The notes under the pieces: generated by a model | The model's database searches: none | Told to the model about the DNA's origin: nothing | What the model saw: the letters and a program-made list of their open reading frames with translations, nothing else | Program-made: the position numbers and the translations under genes | NCBI RefSeq assembly: GCF_015477355.1 | Contig: NZ_JADLRJ010000003.1 | Location: 248,001-312,000 of the forward strand | From: Nocardia blacklockiae | GTDB lineage: Bacteria; Actinomycetota; Actinomycetes; Mycobacteriales; Mycobacteriaceae | Direction of reading: 5' to 3' | DNA: 64,000 nucleotides | Shown here: positions 45,350-55,319 of the stretch, piece after piece | Position numbering within the stretch: the stretch's first letter is position 1 | Layout: each line of letters opens with the position of its first letter

Positions 45350-46327
45350 TTACTCGCCCAGTCGCCGCCCGGTCACGTGTTCGGCCGGAACCTGCCCCAT
45401 CCGCCCGGCCTCGAAATCCTCGATGGCCTCGATGATTTCGCTGCGGGAGTTCATCACGAACGGCCCGTACTGCACCACCGGTTCGCGGATCGGCTCGCCG
45501 CCGAGCAGCAGGACCTCCAGATCGCCGGACGGGGTGTGCTGGTGGTCGTCGGCGGTCAGGGTGATCGCGTCGCCGTGGCCGAACACCGCGAGCTGGCCCT
45601 CCGCCAGCGGGCGGCCCTCCGCGCCCGCCGTGCCGCTGCCCGACAGCACGTACGCCATCGCCGAGAAGTCTTGCGGCCAGGGCATTTCCAGGCGTCCGCC
45701 GGGGCTGATCGAGGCATGCGCGTAGGCGATCGGGGTGTAGGTGGAGCCGGGACCCGCGAATCCGCCGACCTCCCCGGCGATCAGACGCAGCAGCGCGCCG
45801 CCGTCGTGCGAGCTGAGCAGGGTGAGTTCGCTCGCACGCAGGTCCTGGTAGCGGGGCGGGGCCAGCTTCTGCGCGCGCGGCAGGTTCACCCACAGCTGGA
45901 TGCCGTGGAAGACGCCGCCGGAAACGACCAGCTCCTCGGCGGGCAGTTCGTCGTGCAGGATGCCCGAGCCCGCGGTCATCCACTGGGTGTCGCCCTCGCT
46001 GATCACGCCGCCCCCGCCGTTCGAGTCGTGGTGCACCATGGTGCCGTCGAGCATGTAGGTGACCGTCTCGAAACCGCGGTGCGGATGCCACGGCGCGCCC
46101 TTGGCCTCGTACGGCTCGTAGGCGACCGGGCCCATCTGATCCAGCAGGATGAAGGGGTCGGCGTGGCGCAGTTCGGCGCTGGGGAAGGGCCGGCGCACCT
46201 CGAATCCGGCGCCCTCGCGCTGCCGGTGCGCGGTGCTGATCGTGCGGACCGGCCGCTGCCGCGCGGTGGCGTCCGGGCGCGACAGCCGCGGCAGGACCAG
46301 GATGTTCTCGACGGTGACGGCGGGCAT
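45350..46327 (-). CDS. Pirin family protein
   Basis: A 325-residue bicupin. The N-terminal cupin has the metal-binding HPHRGFETVTYML and VHHDSNGGGG, and EGDTQWMTAGSGILHDE completes the pirin signature. The second cupin lies at ~190-290. Pirins bind Fe and can act as quercetin-2,3-dioxygenase or redox-sensing co-regulators. ATG 46327 has GAGGAGG upstream. It is divergent from a MarR gene across 59 bases containing a nested dyad, so it is probably induced by that regulator's ligand. Confidence 0.9.
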   Translation of the reverse strand: MPAVTVENILVLPRLSRPDATARQRPVRTISTAHRQREGAGFEVRRPFPSAELRHADPFILLDQMGPVAYEPYEAKGAPWHPHRGFETVTYMLDGTMVHHDSNGGGGVISEGDTQWMTAGSGILHDELPAEELVVSGGVFHGIQLWVNLPRAQKLAPPRYQDLRASELTLLSSHDGGALLRLIAGEVGGFAGPGSTYTPIAYAHASISPGGRLEMPWPQDFSAMAYVLSGSGTAGAEGRPLAEGQLAVFGHGDAITLTADDHQHTPSGDLEVLLLGGEPIREPVVQYGPFVMNSRSEIIEAIEDFEAGRMGQVPAEHVTGRRLGE

Positions 46328-46342
46328 CGGGTGCCTCCTCGC

Positions 46343-46365
46343 TGGTTGGTGTCCATGTCAACCAA
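46343..46365. promoter_or_regulatory. MarR-type operator
   Basis: Nested inverted repeats: TGGTTG (46343-46348) with CAACCA (46359-46364), and TTGGT (46346-46350) with ACCAA (46361-46365). On the - strand TTGACA within it resembles a -35 for the pirin gene; on the + strand it lies just upstream of the MarR -10. Confidence 0.65.
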
Positions 46366-46386
46366 ACGGCGGTTAGGATCATTCCC

Positions 46387-46854
46387 ATGGTGCGATGGCT
46401 CGGCGAGGAGGAACAGGCGACCTGGTCCGCGTACATCCGGATGCGGCAGCGCCTGGACGCGGCGATGGCCGCCGGGCTGGCCCACGACGGACTGTCGATG
46501 CCGGACTACGAGATCCTGGTCGCCCTGTCGGCGGCGCCCGACGGCTGCCTGCGCGCCAAGGATTTGGCCGCCGAGATCTGCTGGGACAAGAGCCGCCTGT
46601 CCAAACACCTGGGCCGGATGGGCCGCCGCGAACTGGTGGCCCGCACCCCCGCCGCCGACGACGCCCGCGGCATCCTGGTCCGCCTCACCCCGGCGGGCCG
46701 CCGCGCCCTCGAACGTGCCGCCCCCCACCACGTCGAACTGGTGCGCCGGCTGTTCATCGACGACATGACCGAGGACGAGGCGAAGGCGGTCCGCTCCCTG
46801 GCCGAGAGAGTGATCGCACACGCCGAGCGCAGCACGGACATCGATCTCGGCTGA
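46387..46854 (+). CDS. MarR family regulator
   Basis: A 155-residue protein. LSMPDYEILVALSAAPDGCL leads to the helix-turn-helix RAKDLAAEICWDKSRLSKHL and the wing RTPAADDARGILVRLT. ATG 46387 lies seven bases after TAGGAT at 46374-46379, so the message is probably leaderless. It is divergent from the pirin gene, with the shared operator at 46343-46365. The single Cys in the recognition region (EICWDK) is unusual and could be redox-sensitive, which is speculative. Confidence 0.9.
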   Translation: MVRWLGEEEQATWSAYIRMRQRLDAAMAAGLAHDGLSMPDYEILVALSAAPDGCLRAKDLAAEICWDKSRLSKHLGRMGRRELVARTPAADDARGILVRLTPAGRRALERAAPHHVELVRRLFIDDMTEDEAKAVRSLAERVIAHAERSTDIDLG

Positions 46855-46896
46855 CCGGAGCCGCCTTCCCCGTCATCCGGGACGCGTCGCCATCCC

Positions 46897-46971
46897 CGTC
46901 ATTCCGGCGCGCTTTTGGCCGGAATCCATGTGTCCGAGGCGGATCCCGGCCAAGAGCATGCCGGGATTACG
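46897..46971. repeat. Long imperfect palindrome, dispersed-repeat family
   Basis: Two 31-base arms (46897-46927 and 46941-46971) match in inverse orientation at 25 of 31 positions around a 13-base loop. Each arm itself contains a shorter palindrome (CCGGC...GGCCGG). It lies between the convergent MarR and crotonase genes. The opening CGTCATTCCGGC is shared with the element at 41711-41760. Confidence 0.75.
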
Positions 46972-46993
46972 TCGAGCGAGGGGGCGTCGAAGC

Positions 46994-48058
46994 CTATTCG
47001 CCTGTGCCCGAACCCTTCTCGAACTGCGCGCGCTTCCAGTCCCCGAACGGCTCGTCGCGTTCGCGCACGGCCTCGCGGAAACCCACTGTGGCCGAGCGCA
47101 ACTGGAAGGCGTAGCCCTCGCGGGTGTGGCGGGAGATGCCGTCGAAGACCGTGCTGACCATGCCGGAGTTGGTGACGCCCTGCGCCAGCAGCGCGCTGTT
47201 GAGGGCCAGCTTGGCCATGATCAGCTGGTTGATCGGCACCTGCGAGATCCGTTGCAGCAGTTGCTCGGTGCGCTCGTCGAGTTCGTCGGCCGGGCAGGAC
47301 TCGACGGCCAGGCCCCATTCGACGGCCTGCTTGCCGGTCAGGCAGTCGCCGGTGAACAGCAGCCGCTTGGCGCGCTGGTCACCGAGGCGGTGCGCCCACA
47401 TGCCCGCGGCGGGGATGCCCCAGACCCGGGTGGGCGGGTAGCCGATCTTGGTGTCGTCGGCGCAGATGATCTGATCGGCGAACAGGGCGATGTCGGTGCC
47501 ACCGGCGATCGCGAAGCCGTGCAGCTTCGCCACCACCGGCTTGTTCGCGTGCAGCAGGCTGGCGAAGCCGCGGTTGAACCGGCTCATCATCTGGTAATCC
47601 ACCATGGGATCCCAAGTGCCCCAAGGGTTGTGGTTGCGCGCCTGCACGGCGGGATCGAGCACGGTCCCGGCGGTGGGCTGCGCCGAGCCGGTGGGGGACA
47701 GGCCGCCCTCGGCGAAGATCGACAGGTCGTAGCCGCCGCAGAAGCCCTTGCCGCGCCCGGACACCACCGTGACGTGCACGCGCGGGTCCAGGTCTGCGCG
47801 CTCGACCGCGTGCGCCAGCTCGATCGGGGTGTCGGCGGTGATCGCGTTGCCGTGCTCGGGCCGGTCGAAGGTGATCCGCGCGATGCGGCCGGTGACCTCG
47901 TAGGTCAGCGTGCGGTAGGCGACGTCGGCGGCGGGCGCGGGGAGGCCGGCGTAGGGCGAATCGTCGCCGCCGGTCGCGTCGTCGCGCCACGCCGCGGGGC
48001 GGGTGCCGGAATGGTGCTCGTAGTCGGATGCCACATCAAGAAGTGAACCCCTGTTCAT
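46994..48058 (-). CDS. Crotonase / enoyl-CoA hydratase family protein
   Basis: A 354-residue crotonase, longer than the usual ~260. The core holds ITFDRPEHGNAI and GRGKGFCGGYDLS for the first oxyanion-hole strand and KPVVAKLHGFAIAGGTDIAL for the second. The usual Glu pair after GGG is replaced around TRVWGIPAAGMW, so classical hydratase activity is uncertain. A ~55-residue N-terminal extension and an internal insert (100-150, with NPWGTWDPM) distinguish this subgroup of mycobacterial EchA-like proteins. ATG 48058 starts 10 bases after the stop of the small upstream gene, suggesting an operon. GTG 48033 is an alternative start. Confidence 0.85.
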   Translation of the reverse strand: MNRGSLLDVASDYEHHSGTRPAAWRDDATGGDDSPYAGLPAPAADVAYRTLTYEVTGRIARITFDRPEHGNAITADTPIELAHAVERADLDPRVHVTVVSGRGKGFCGGYDLSIFAEGGLSPTGSAQPTAGTVLDPAVQARNHNPWGTWDPMVDYQMMSRFNRGFASLLHANKPVVAKLHGFAIAGGTDIALFADQIICADDTKIGYPPTRVWGIPAAGMWAHRLGDQRAKRLLFTGDCLTGKQAVEWGLAVESCPADELDERTEQLLQRISQVPINQLIMAKLALNSALLAQGVTNSGMVSTVFDGISRHTREGYAFQLRSATVGFREAVRERDEPFGDWKRAQFEKGSGTGE

Positions 48059-48067
48059 TTCTTGATG

Positions 48068-48400
48068 TCAAGACTCCGGGTCCGGCGCGGTCCACGGCTT
48101 CACCGGCGGCTTCACCCACAGGATCTTCTCGTCGCGGTGCGCGCGTTGCGCCGCAGGGTGTTCCGGGTGGCGGGCGGCCCAGGCGTCCTTCTCGTCGAGC
48201 AGGCGGGCGACCATGGCCCAGGTCTCGTCGGTGCCGGGTGGGTTGGTGGCCGCGGCGCGGGCGAGCTTGCGCCGGGTCGCGGCGGGCAGCGCCAGCAGCT
48301 CGGCGCCCGTGACGGCGCGCTGCCAGAGGTAGGCCGCGAGGCGGCGAGCCTTGTCGGCACGGCCCTTGGCGGCGTGGTCGGTGTGTGCGTAGTCGGTCAT
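48068..48400 (-). CDS. Small hypothetical protein upstream of crotonase
   Basis: A 110-residue basic protein starting MTDYAHTDHAAKGRADKARR. It is helix-rich (AAYLWQRAVTGAELLALPAA), with a C-terminal WVKPPVKPW stretch. A WAMVARLLDEKDAWAARHPE segment is Trp-rich. No domain is recognised. It ends 9 bases before the crotonase start and is probably co-transcribed. Confidence 0.7.
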   Translation of the reverse strand: MTDYAHTDHAAKGRADKARRLAAYLWQRAVTGAELLALPAATRRKLARAAATNPPGTDETWAMVARLLDEKDAWAARHPEHPAAQRAHRDEKILWVKPPVKPWTAPDPES

Positions 48401-48444
48401 GACGGACTCGGATCGCGCGGGACGGTGGCCTCGAGCCTAGTCGC

Positions 48445-48903
48445 TCACCAGGTCGAGGGCCGCACCCTGCCCGGGGCGACCACCCGGGCCAGCGCGTCGC
48501 GCAGCCCGGCCGTCCGCTCCTGGCCGAGGGCGCTCGCCCAGCGCGCGGTGAACGCGGCGGCCGCGGCGTCGGCGGCGCGGGTGGCGGCCCAGCCGCGGTC
48601 GGTGAGCGTGATCAGGCGCGAGCGGGCGTCGCGCGGATGCGGATTGCGTTGGGCGTAGCCCTTGTTCACCAGTTCCTCGACCAATTGACTGGCCGCCTGT
48701 TTGGTGACGCCGAGGTGCTCGGCGAGCTCGCCGACCGTCGCCCCGTCGGGCGCCATCCGCGCGAACGCGAAGCCGTGCGTGGGGCGCACGTCGGCGAATC
48801 CGGCGGCAGTCACCCCGGCGTGGACGGCGTCGGTGACCTCCGCCGCGGCCGCGAGCAGCAGCATGGGCAGGTCCTGGGCGGGCGCGGCGGTGCGGGGAGG
48901 CAT
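48445..48903 (-). CDS. MarR family regulator
   Basis: A 152-residue MarR protein. The helix-turn-helix is TVGELAEHLGVTKQAASQLV with wing NPHPRDARSRLITLT. ATG 48903 was chosen over the upstream frame to 48960 because that extension (MLDYIVKLVDLIVK) is encoded by the operator array itself. CAAGAT six bases upstream suggests a leaderless transcript. It is divergent from the cupin gene. Confidence 0.88.
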   Translation of the reverse strand: MPPRTAAPAQDLPMLLLAAAAEVTDAVHAGVTAAGFADVRPTHGFAFARMAPDGATVGELAEHLGVTKQAASQLVEELVNKGYAQRNPHPRDARSRLITLTDRGWAATRAADAAAAAFTARWASALGQERTAGLRDALARVVAPGRVRPSTW

Positions 48904-48917
48904 GAGTGCATCTTGGC

Positions 48918-48966
48918 ACTTGACAATCAAGTCAACCAGCTTGACTATATAGTCAAGCAACTTGAC
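48918..48966. promoter_or_regulatory. Array of TTGAC/GTCAA half-sites between MarR and cupin genes
   Basis: A perfect 20-bp palindrome at 48939-48958 (arms GCTTGACTAT and ATAGTCAAGC) is flanked by a second dyad at 48918-48932 (ACTTGA, three bases, TCAAGT). Five TTGAC or GTCAA blocks occur at 48920, 48931, 48941, 48952 and 48962, about one helical turn apart. Confidence 0.8.
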
Positions 48967-48982
48967 CGAATGGAGTTATCCG

Positions 48983-49357
48983 ATGCCCGTGATCCGTGCC
49001 GCCGAGGCCGATGTCCACGAAATGCACAATGCCCGCTTCGCCTCCTACGCCCGCCCCGGCACGGGCAGCGCCGAACTCTGCGTCTGGCAACTCGAGGTGG
49101 CCGCCGGAACCGTCGGGGCCGAACACCGCGTGCTGCGCGAGGAGGTGTTCGTCCTGCTGTCCGGGGCGATCGAACTGACCATCGACGGCGCGACCGACCG
49201 CCTGGTCGCCGGCGACGCCGCCATCATCCCCGCCGAGGCCACCATCCGCGTCGACAACCCCGACCGGTCCCCGGCGACGCTCGTGGTGAGCGCGCCCGTC
49301 GGCTTCGTCGGCGAGCTGGCCGACGGCAGCCGCTTCATCGCGCCCTGGGTGTCCTGA
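48983..49357 (+). CDS. Cupin-domain protein
   Basis: A 124-residue single-cupin protein. GAEHRVLREEVFVLLSGAIEL is motif 1 with the metal-ligand His/Glu, and GDAAIIPAEATIRVDNP is motif 2, though its ligand His is missing (Asn or Asp instead). Small-molecule binding rather than catalysis is therefore possible. ATG 48983 is preceded by TGGAG. Control by the divergent MarR is strongly suggested by the half-site array. Confidence 0.85.
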   Translation: MPVIRAAEADVHEMHNARFASYARPGTGSAELCVWQLEVAAGTVGAEHRVLREEVFVLLSGAIELTIDGATDRLVAGDAAIIPAEATIRVDNPDRSPATLVVSAPVGFVGELADGSRFIAPWVS

Positions 49358-49370
49358 GCCGCAAGGGGAT

Positions 49371-50012
49371 TCAGCCGATGCCGCCCCGCACCAGCACGCC
49401 GATCTCGTCGCAGATCTCGTCCAGCGTCGGAGCGCCGTCGGTGTCCCCGCGGGCGAATTCCTGGGCGAGCGAGTTCACCGCGCCGATCATCGCGATCGAG
49501 AACAGCCGGTAGTCCCGGGCCCGGGCTTCGCCGCGGCGCACCGCCCGCTCGATCTCGCCGCGCAGCAGCGTGCCGATGCGCCCGCGCCACTCGGCCCGCC
49601 AGCGCTCGACGGCATTGCTGACCCCGACCACCTCGACGTAGCACACTCGCGCGGATTCCGTTGTGCGGCAGGTGATCTGCAGATAGGTGCGGAAACCGAG
49701 GGTGATCCGGTCGGCGAACGGCCGCTCGGCGGCCCGCTCGATGTCGGCGAGGGCGGCCGCCGACGCCTGGCCGGTGATGTCGTCGGCCAGGGCGATCAGC
49801 AGGTTCTCCCGGCTGCCCATCTCCTCGTAGAAACTGCGCGTGGAAATGCTTGCCGCGGAACACAATTGCTCGATGCTGGTGGCCGCGTAGCCGCGGGTTC
49901 CGTATAACTCCAGCGCGGCCCGCAACAGTCGTTCCCGTCGTTGTCCGGCCCGCTCTTCGGCGGTGCGACCGCCGTAGTGGCGCTTGGCCTGGGCGCCCTG
50001 CTTCGTAGCCAC
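49371..50012 (-). CDS. TetR family regulator
   Basis: A 213-residue TetR protein. The helix-turn-helix region is ALELYGTRGYAATSIEQLCS and ISTRSFYEEMGSRENLL. GTG 50012 lies seven bases after TAACGT on the same strand and lacks a Shine-Dalgarno sequence (leaderless). It lies between the cupin gene and the prolyl-tRNA synthetase, 88 bases downstream of the latter's stop. No clear dyad was found at its promoter. Target unknown. Confidence 0.87.
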   Translation of the reverse strand: MATKQGAQAKRHYGGRTAEERAGQRRERLLRAALELYGTRGYAATSIEQLCSAASISTRSFYEEMGSRENLLIALADDITGQASAAALADIERAAERPFADRITLGFRTYLQITCRTTESARVCYVEVVGVSNAVERWRAEWRGRIGTLLRGEIERAVRRGEARARDYRLFSIAMIGAVNSLAQEFARGDTDGAPTLDEICDEIGVLVRGGIG

Positions 50013-50100
50013 TGCCGCGACGTTACTCGAGCGCCCGAGACCTGGTCAAACTGTGATGCAGACCACCTATGTCGCCAGGTCCGGGCGGTCGAGGTACCCG

Positions 50101-51549
<1,449 letters not shown>

Positions 51550-51582
51550 TTACTGCGGCGCGCAAGGGCTTTCGGCACCGCC

Positions 51583-53043
51583 TCACGCCACGCCGACCAG
51601 GCTTTCACGGGGCACGAAGGCGACTCCGCGGCGCGAGAATCGGAGTCGCAGCCGGCCCACCCGGGCAAGGATCAGCGCGACGCCGAGGGCGGCCAGCGCG
51701 GAGACCGCACCGCAGGAGAACAGGCCGACGCGCGGGCCGAAATGTTCGGTGAGCCAGCCGACGATCGGGCCGCCGATGGGGGTGCCGCCGGTGAACACCA
51801 TCATGTAGAGGGCCATCACCCGCCCGCGCACCTCGGGCTCGGTCGCCAGCTGCACCATCGAGTTGCTCGAGGTGTTGAAGGTCAGCCCGAGCAGTCCCAC
51901 GAACGTCAGCATCGCCGCGAACAGCCAGTAGTCCGGGGCGAAGGCGGTCACCGCCTCCAGGACGCCGAAGCCGGCGGCCGTCATCACCAGCATTCGCAGC
52001 CGCACCACGGACCGCCGCCGCGCCGCGAGCAGTGCGCCCAGCAGCGATCCGGCCGCGAGGGCCGTATTGAGCAGGCCGTACTTCCCGGCGTCGACGTGGA
52101 AGACGTGGTACACGTAGCCCGACAGCACGGTGGCGAAGTTGAAGCCGAAGGTTCCGATGAAGCCGACCAGCACGATCGGCCAGATCAATTGCGGCCGCGC
52201 GCTCACGTAGCGCAGGCCCTCGCGCAGCTGTCCTTTGCGGCGCGGCGCCCGGGGCAGCGGCCGCAATTGCGACGGCCGCATCGCCAGCAGGCTGCCGATC
52301 ACCGCGACGAACGACAGCGCGTTGACCGCGAACGCCCACCCGGTGCCCACCGCCGCGATCATCGCGCCGGCCACCGCCGGGCCGATCAACCGCGCGGACT
52401 GGAAATTCGCCGAGTTCAGGCTCACCGCGTTGCGCAACTGTTCCGGACCGACCATTTCCGCGACGAAGGTCTGCCGAGTCGGATTGTCCACCACGGTGAC
52501 CAGACCGAGCAGGAAGGCCAGCAGGTACACGTGCCAGACCTGCACCGCTCCGGTGAGCGTCAGCACCGCGAGCGCACCGGCGAGCACGCCCATGATCCCC
52601 TGGGTGAGAATCAGCAGCCGCCGCTTGCCGAAGCGGTCCGCGATCACACCGCCGAAGAGGCCGAACAGCAGCATCGGCAGAAACTGCATGGCGATGGTGA
52701 TGCCGACGGCGAACGAACTGCCGGTAAGACTGAGGACCAGCCAATCCTGCGCGATGCGCTGCATCCAGGTGCCGGTATTGGACACCATCTGGCTGGCGAA
52801 GAAGTAGCGATAGTTGCGAACGGAGAGCGAGGCGAACATACCGGTCTTCGCCGGAGGCTCCGCTCGGGTCTCGAACGTTCGGGTCTCGATGGAATTGTCG
52901 GGTAACTCGGCTTCGGGTGGCGAAACCACAATTTGCTCGCTTGGCGTCGTGCGCTCCTTCCGATCGGGGTCGGGGGACGACCTCACATACCGCACAGCAG
53001 GCGGTCGGGACCGGGCCGCCACGTCGTACGGCGCGAAGCGCAC
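51583..53043 (-). CDS. MFS exporter, EntS-like (MFS_3)
   Basis: A protein of up to 486 residues with ~12 helices, starting around residue 70 with SVRNYRYFFASQMVSNTGTW and DWLVLSLTGSSFAVGI. The A-motif-like GVIADRFGKRRLL follows helix 2. This N-terminus matches the EntS/TetA-like MFS_3 group that exports siderophores or drugs. The N-terminal ~65 residues are polar. The start is uncertain: GTG 53043 is used, GTG 52929 is in frame, and a good AAGGAG near 52955 has no start at the right distance. It lies 42 bases upstream of the synthetase gene on the same strand. Confidence 0.85.
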   Translation of the reverse strand: MRFAPYDVAARSRPPAVRYVRSSPDPDRKERTTPSEQIVVSPPEAELPDNSIETRTFETRAEPPAKTGMFASLSVRNYRYFFASQMVSNTGTWMQRIAQDWLVLSLTGSSFAVGITIAMQFLPMLLFGLFGGVIADRFGKRRLLILTQGIMGVLAGALAVLTLTGAVQVWHVYLLAFLLGLVTVVDNPTRQTFVAEMVGPEQLRNAVSLNSANFQSARLIGPAVAGAMIAAVGTGWAFAVNALSFVAVIGSLLAMRPSQLRPLPRAPRRKGQLREGLRYVSARPQLIWPIVLVGFIGTFGFNFATVLSGYVYHVFHVDAGKYGLLNTALAAGSLLGALLAARRRSVVRLRMLVMTAAGFGVLEAVTAFAPDYWLFAAMLTFVGLLGLTFNTSSNSMVQLATEPEVRGRVMALYMMVFTGGTPIGGPIVGWLTEHFGPRVGLFSCGAVSALAALGVALILARVGRLRLRFSRRGVAFVPRESLVGVA

Positions 53044-53120
53044 GCTCGGTCGTGGCGGGTCCGAGTACCAGCCTATTTGATTAGCGTTTCTAAGGGAAAG
53101 TTAATTCCCGCACGTCGCCG

Positions 53121-53495
53121 CTACTCCTGCGCCTCGCGTCGCCGATCGGCCTCGGCCTGCCGGGCGGCCTCCTGCCGCCGCGCCTCCTGCCGCTGCTGCT
53201 CCGCACGCTCGCGCAGCCCGCGCAGGAACGCCTCGTCCGCCGCCGGATCCTGCGGAACATAGCGTCCGGGCCGGTCGTACTCCGGGAAGCGACTCTGCGA
53301 CCGTCCGTGCCCCTCCATGACCGGCCGCCCGAGAAACAGCCACAGCAGCGCCCCCACCGTCGGCAGCAGAATCACCACCAACAGCCACCCCGCCTTCGGC
53401 AAATGCCTGATCCCGCCCTCGGGCGCGGTGATGATGTCGATCAGACAGAACACCCACAGAACAAGCGTCACAATTCCGACGACGGCGTACGGCAT
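53121..53495 (-). CDS. PLDc_N-type small membrane protein
   Basis: A 124-residue protein with two N-terminal helices: AVVGIVTLVLWVFCLIDII, and after APEGGIRHLPK the span WLLVVILLPTVGALLWLFLG. This is the phospholipase D N-terminal (PLDc_N) module of two helices without a catalytic domain. The C-terminal half is cytoplasmic and highly charged (RERAEQQRQEARRQEAARQ), probably a helix or coiled coil. ATG 53495 has AAGGAG upstream. Function is unknown. Confidence 0.88.
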   Translation of the reverse strand: MPYAVVGIVTLVLWVFCLIDIITAPEGGIRHLPKAGWLLVVILLPTVGALLWLFLGRPVMEGHGRSQSRFPEYDRPGRYVPQDPAADEAFLRGLRERAEQQRQEARRQEAARQAEADRRREAQE

Positions 53496-53607
53496 CCCCC
53501 ACTCCTTCTCTACCGCGAACGGTTCATCATACAGTGCGTTCGGTCACCGGCAACACCGGCGAACATGCTGTCGCCGTGGGGTTTTCGTGCTGGTCGCGCG
53601 GTGTTGC

Positions 53608-55218
53608 CTATTCAGGCCGATAACCGATCACGTCGAGAGAGTGCGCGCCCGGAGTGATCGTGAGGAATGCGCCGGGCACCGGGAGCGCTCCCGTGAGTTC
53701 GGTGTCGGGGGATCGGTGTCGTTCGAATTCGACCGGGGGCGGGGTTTGGGCGGTGTGCAACGTCCAGGGAAGTGGTGCGCCGAGTTGCTGGGGAGTGGTC
53801 ACCACGCTCCAGGCCGACGAACCAGCCAGTTTCCATTGCACCAGAACCGCATTGCCGTGGCGCTGGAGGTAAGCGCTCGTTCGCGGGCCGTTTTCGCTCG
53901 ACAGCGGCAATTCCTGTTCCGCGATGACCGCGCCGGTTCGGGGATCGATGGCGGACAGATGGGCTACCGTCTCGTTGTCGGGACCGCAACCGGCCAACCG
54001 GTAAATGGCCGTCTCGGTAATCGTGATCGGGCTGAAGTAGCCGGTGCACTGCAGTTTCGTGGTGTCCAGCGACCACATTCGGGCACCTGTGCGGGCGTCG
54101 TACCGAACTACCCGATTCGACTCCGACACCACGAGGAATCCGGACGTGAGCCGGAAATCACCCAGGTCGCGACGGATCCCCGGGTCGTCCATGTCCCCGG
54201 CGAAATCCGAATTACGCCAGAGGATCTCGCCGGTGGTGGCATCGAAGGCCGTCCATCCGAGTTCGCCCCAGTCGCTCAGCACCACGGTTCCGCCGTCGAG
54301 TGACCGCAAAGTTCCCGGCAGGTAGGCGGTGTATCGATTCCCGCGCGGATCGAGGGTGTTCGTGCGCCGATAGTGCCAGCGCTCGGTACCGGTCGCGCCG
54401 TCGTACGCGGTGATGCCGTCCGGTTCCGCGATGGCGAAGCCCGCACCGGCCACCACCAGGTCCGTCCGCGGCTCGCCGGTCCCTGTCTTCGCCGCGGGCA
54501 CGGACATCCGATACGCCGCTGCGCCCATCCGATCGGGCACCGCGGCCGGTGGTTGCGCGGCGGCCGTGCTCCGGTCCACCCGGCGCTCATCGTCTCCGGC
54601 GCGAATGGCAAGCGCCGCAGCCACACCCGACACCGCGAGGCCGACGACCACCGTGAGAACCAACACCGGCAACCGCAGCGCGCGCAGCGTCTCCGGCCGC
54701 GCGGCGACGGCGGCCACCAGCGCGGTACCCACCACGACCAGCGTGCCCGCCACCACCGCGGTCGGCAGTTGCTCGAACGGCGGGTACTGGATGCGAACCT
54801 GTCGCCACAGTCCGGGCAGGTGGTCCCGCCAAGCCATGACCGGCCATACCAGCAGCCCCGCGCCGACGGCCAAGAGCACGAACGGACCCCAGGTGCCGTA
54901 TCCGTCCCGGCCTCGCACCACCCGCACCGCGGCGACGCCGAGCGCCGCCAGCACGAGCACGCCCGCCAACAGCGTTGTGGCGGCGTACTTTCCGGGCACG
55001 CCGGACACGTCGAGATTCCGGAACGAGCCGAAGACATCCTCGCCGGTGATCTCGTTGTCCAGCGGCCACGTCGACGCGAAGAACCAGCTGAACACGGCCA
55101 ACCCGACCCCGCCGAGAACCAACCCGCACCCTGCTGCGGCCAGAGCTGCGAAAAGCTTTGCGCCTTCGGGCTTTCGATTGCCCCCAGCCACCTGCACGGC
55201 CCCCCACTTCTCCGTCAA
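53608..55218 (-). CDS. Membrane-anchored PQQ-like beta-propeller protein
   Basis: A 536-residue protein. Five hydrophobic helices fill residues ~22-205 and the C-terminal ~310 residues are extracytoplasmic. That domain shows repeated blades of the PQQ/BamB kind: ITAYDGATGTERWHYRRT, WTAFDATTGEILWRNS, VVRYDARTGARMWSLDT and LSAIDPRTGAVIAEQEL. Four Trp-ending A-type repeats suggest an incomplete or irregular propeller. No PQQ ligands were identified; a scaffold or sensor role is more likely. TTG 55218 is the reported start; an internal GTG near residue 8 is possible. Confidence 0.8.
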   Translation of the reverse strand: MTEKWGAVQVAGGNRKPEGAKLFAALAAAGCGLVLGGVGLAVFSWFFASTWPLDNEITGEDVFGSFRNLDVSGVPGKYAATTLLAGVLVLAALGVAAVRVVRGRDGYGTWGPFVLLAVGAGLLVWPVMAWRDHLPGLWRQVRIQYPPFEQLPTAVVAGTLVVVGTALVAAVAARPETLRALRLPVLVLTVVVGLAVSGVAAALAIRAGDDERRVDRSTAAAQPPAAVPDRMGAAAYRMSVPAAKTGTGEPRTDLVVAGAGFAIAEPDGITAYDGATGTERWHYRRTNTLDPRGNRYTAYLPGTLRSLDGGTVVLSDWGELGWTAFDATTGEILWRNSDFAGDMDDPGIRRDLGDFRLTSGFLVVSESNRVVRYDARTGARMWSLDTTKLQCTGYFSPITITETAIYRLAGCGPDNETVAHLSAIDPRTGAVIAEQELPLSSENGPRTSAYLQRHGNAVLVQWKLAGSSAWSVVTTPQQLGAPLPWTLHTAQTPPPVEFERHRSPDTELTGALPVPGAFLTITPGAHSLDVIGYRPE

Positions 55219-55319
55219 CTGCGAGCGCTCATCCTACAGTCCACCCAGCGCATAGCCATTCGGTGACCGCGGGCGACCTTCCCTCACGCCGATGCCGCCA
55301 TGTTCTTCCTCAACATATT

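Noticed and set aside
48904-48960. N-terminal extension of the MarR at 48445
   Set aside because: Those codons coincide with the operator half-site array; the internal ATG at 48903 gives the standard MarR length.
50039-50081. GACCTGG/CCAGGTC inverted repeat upstream of the TetR at 49371
   Set aside because: A 7-bp match separated by 29 bases is expected by chance in this base composition and does not sit at a promoter.
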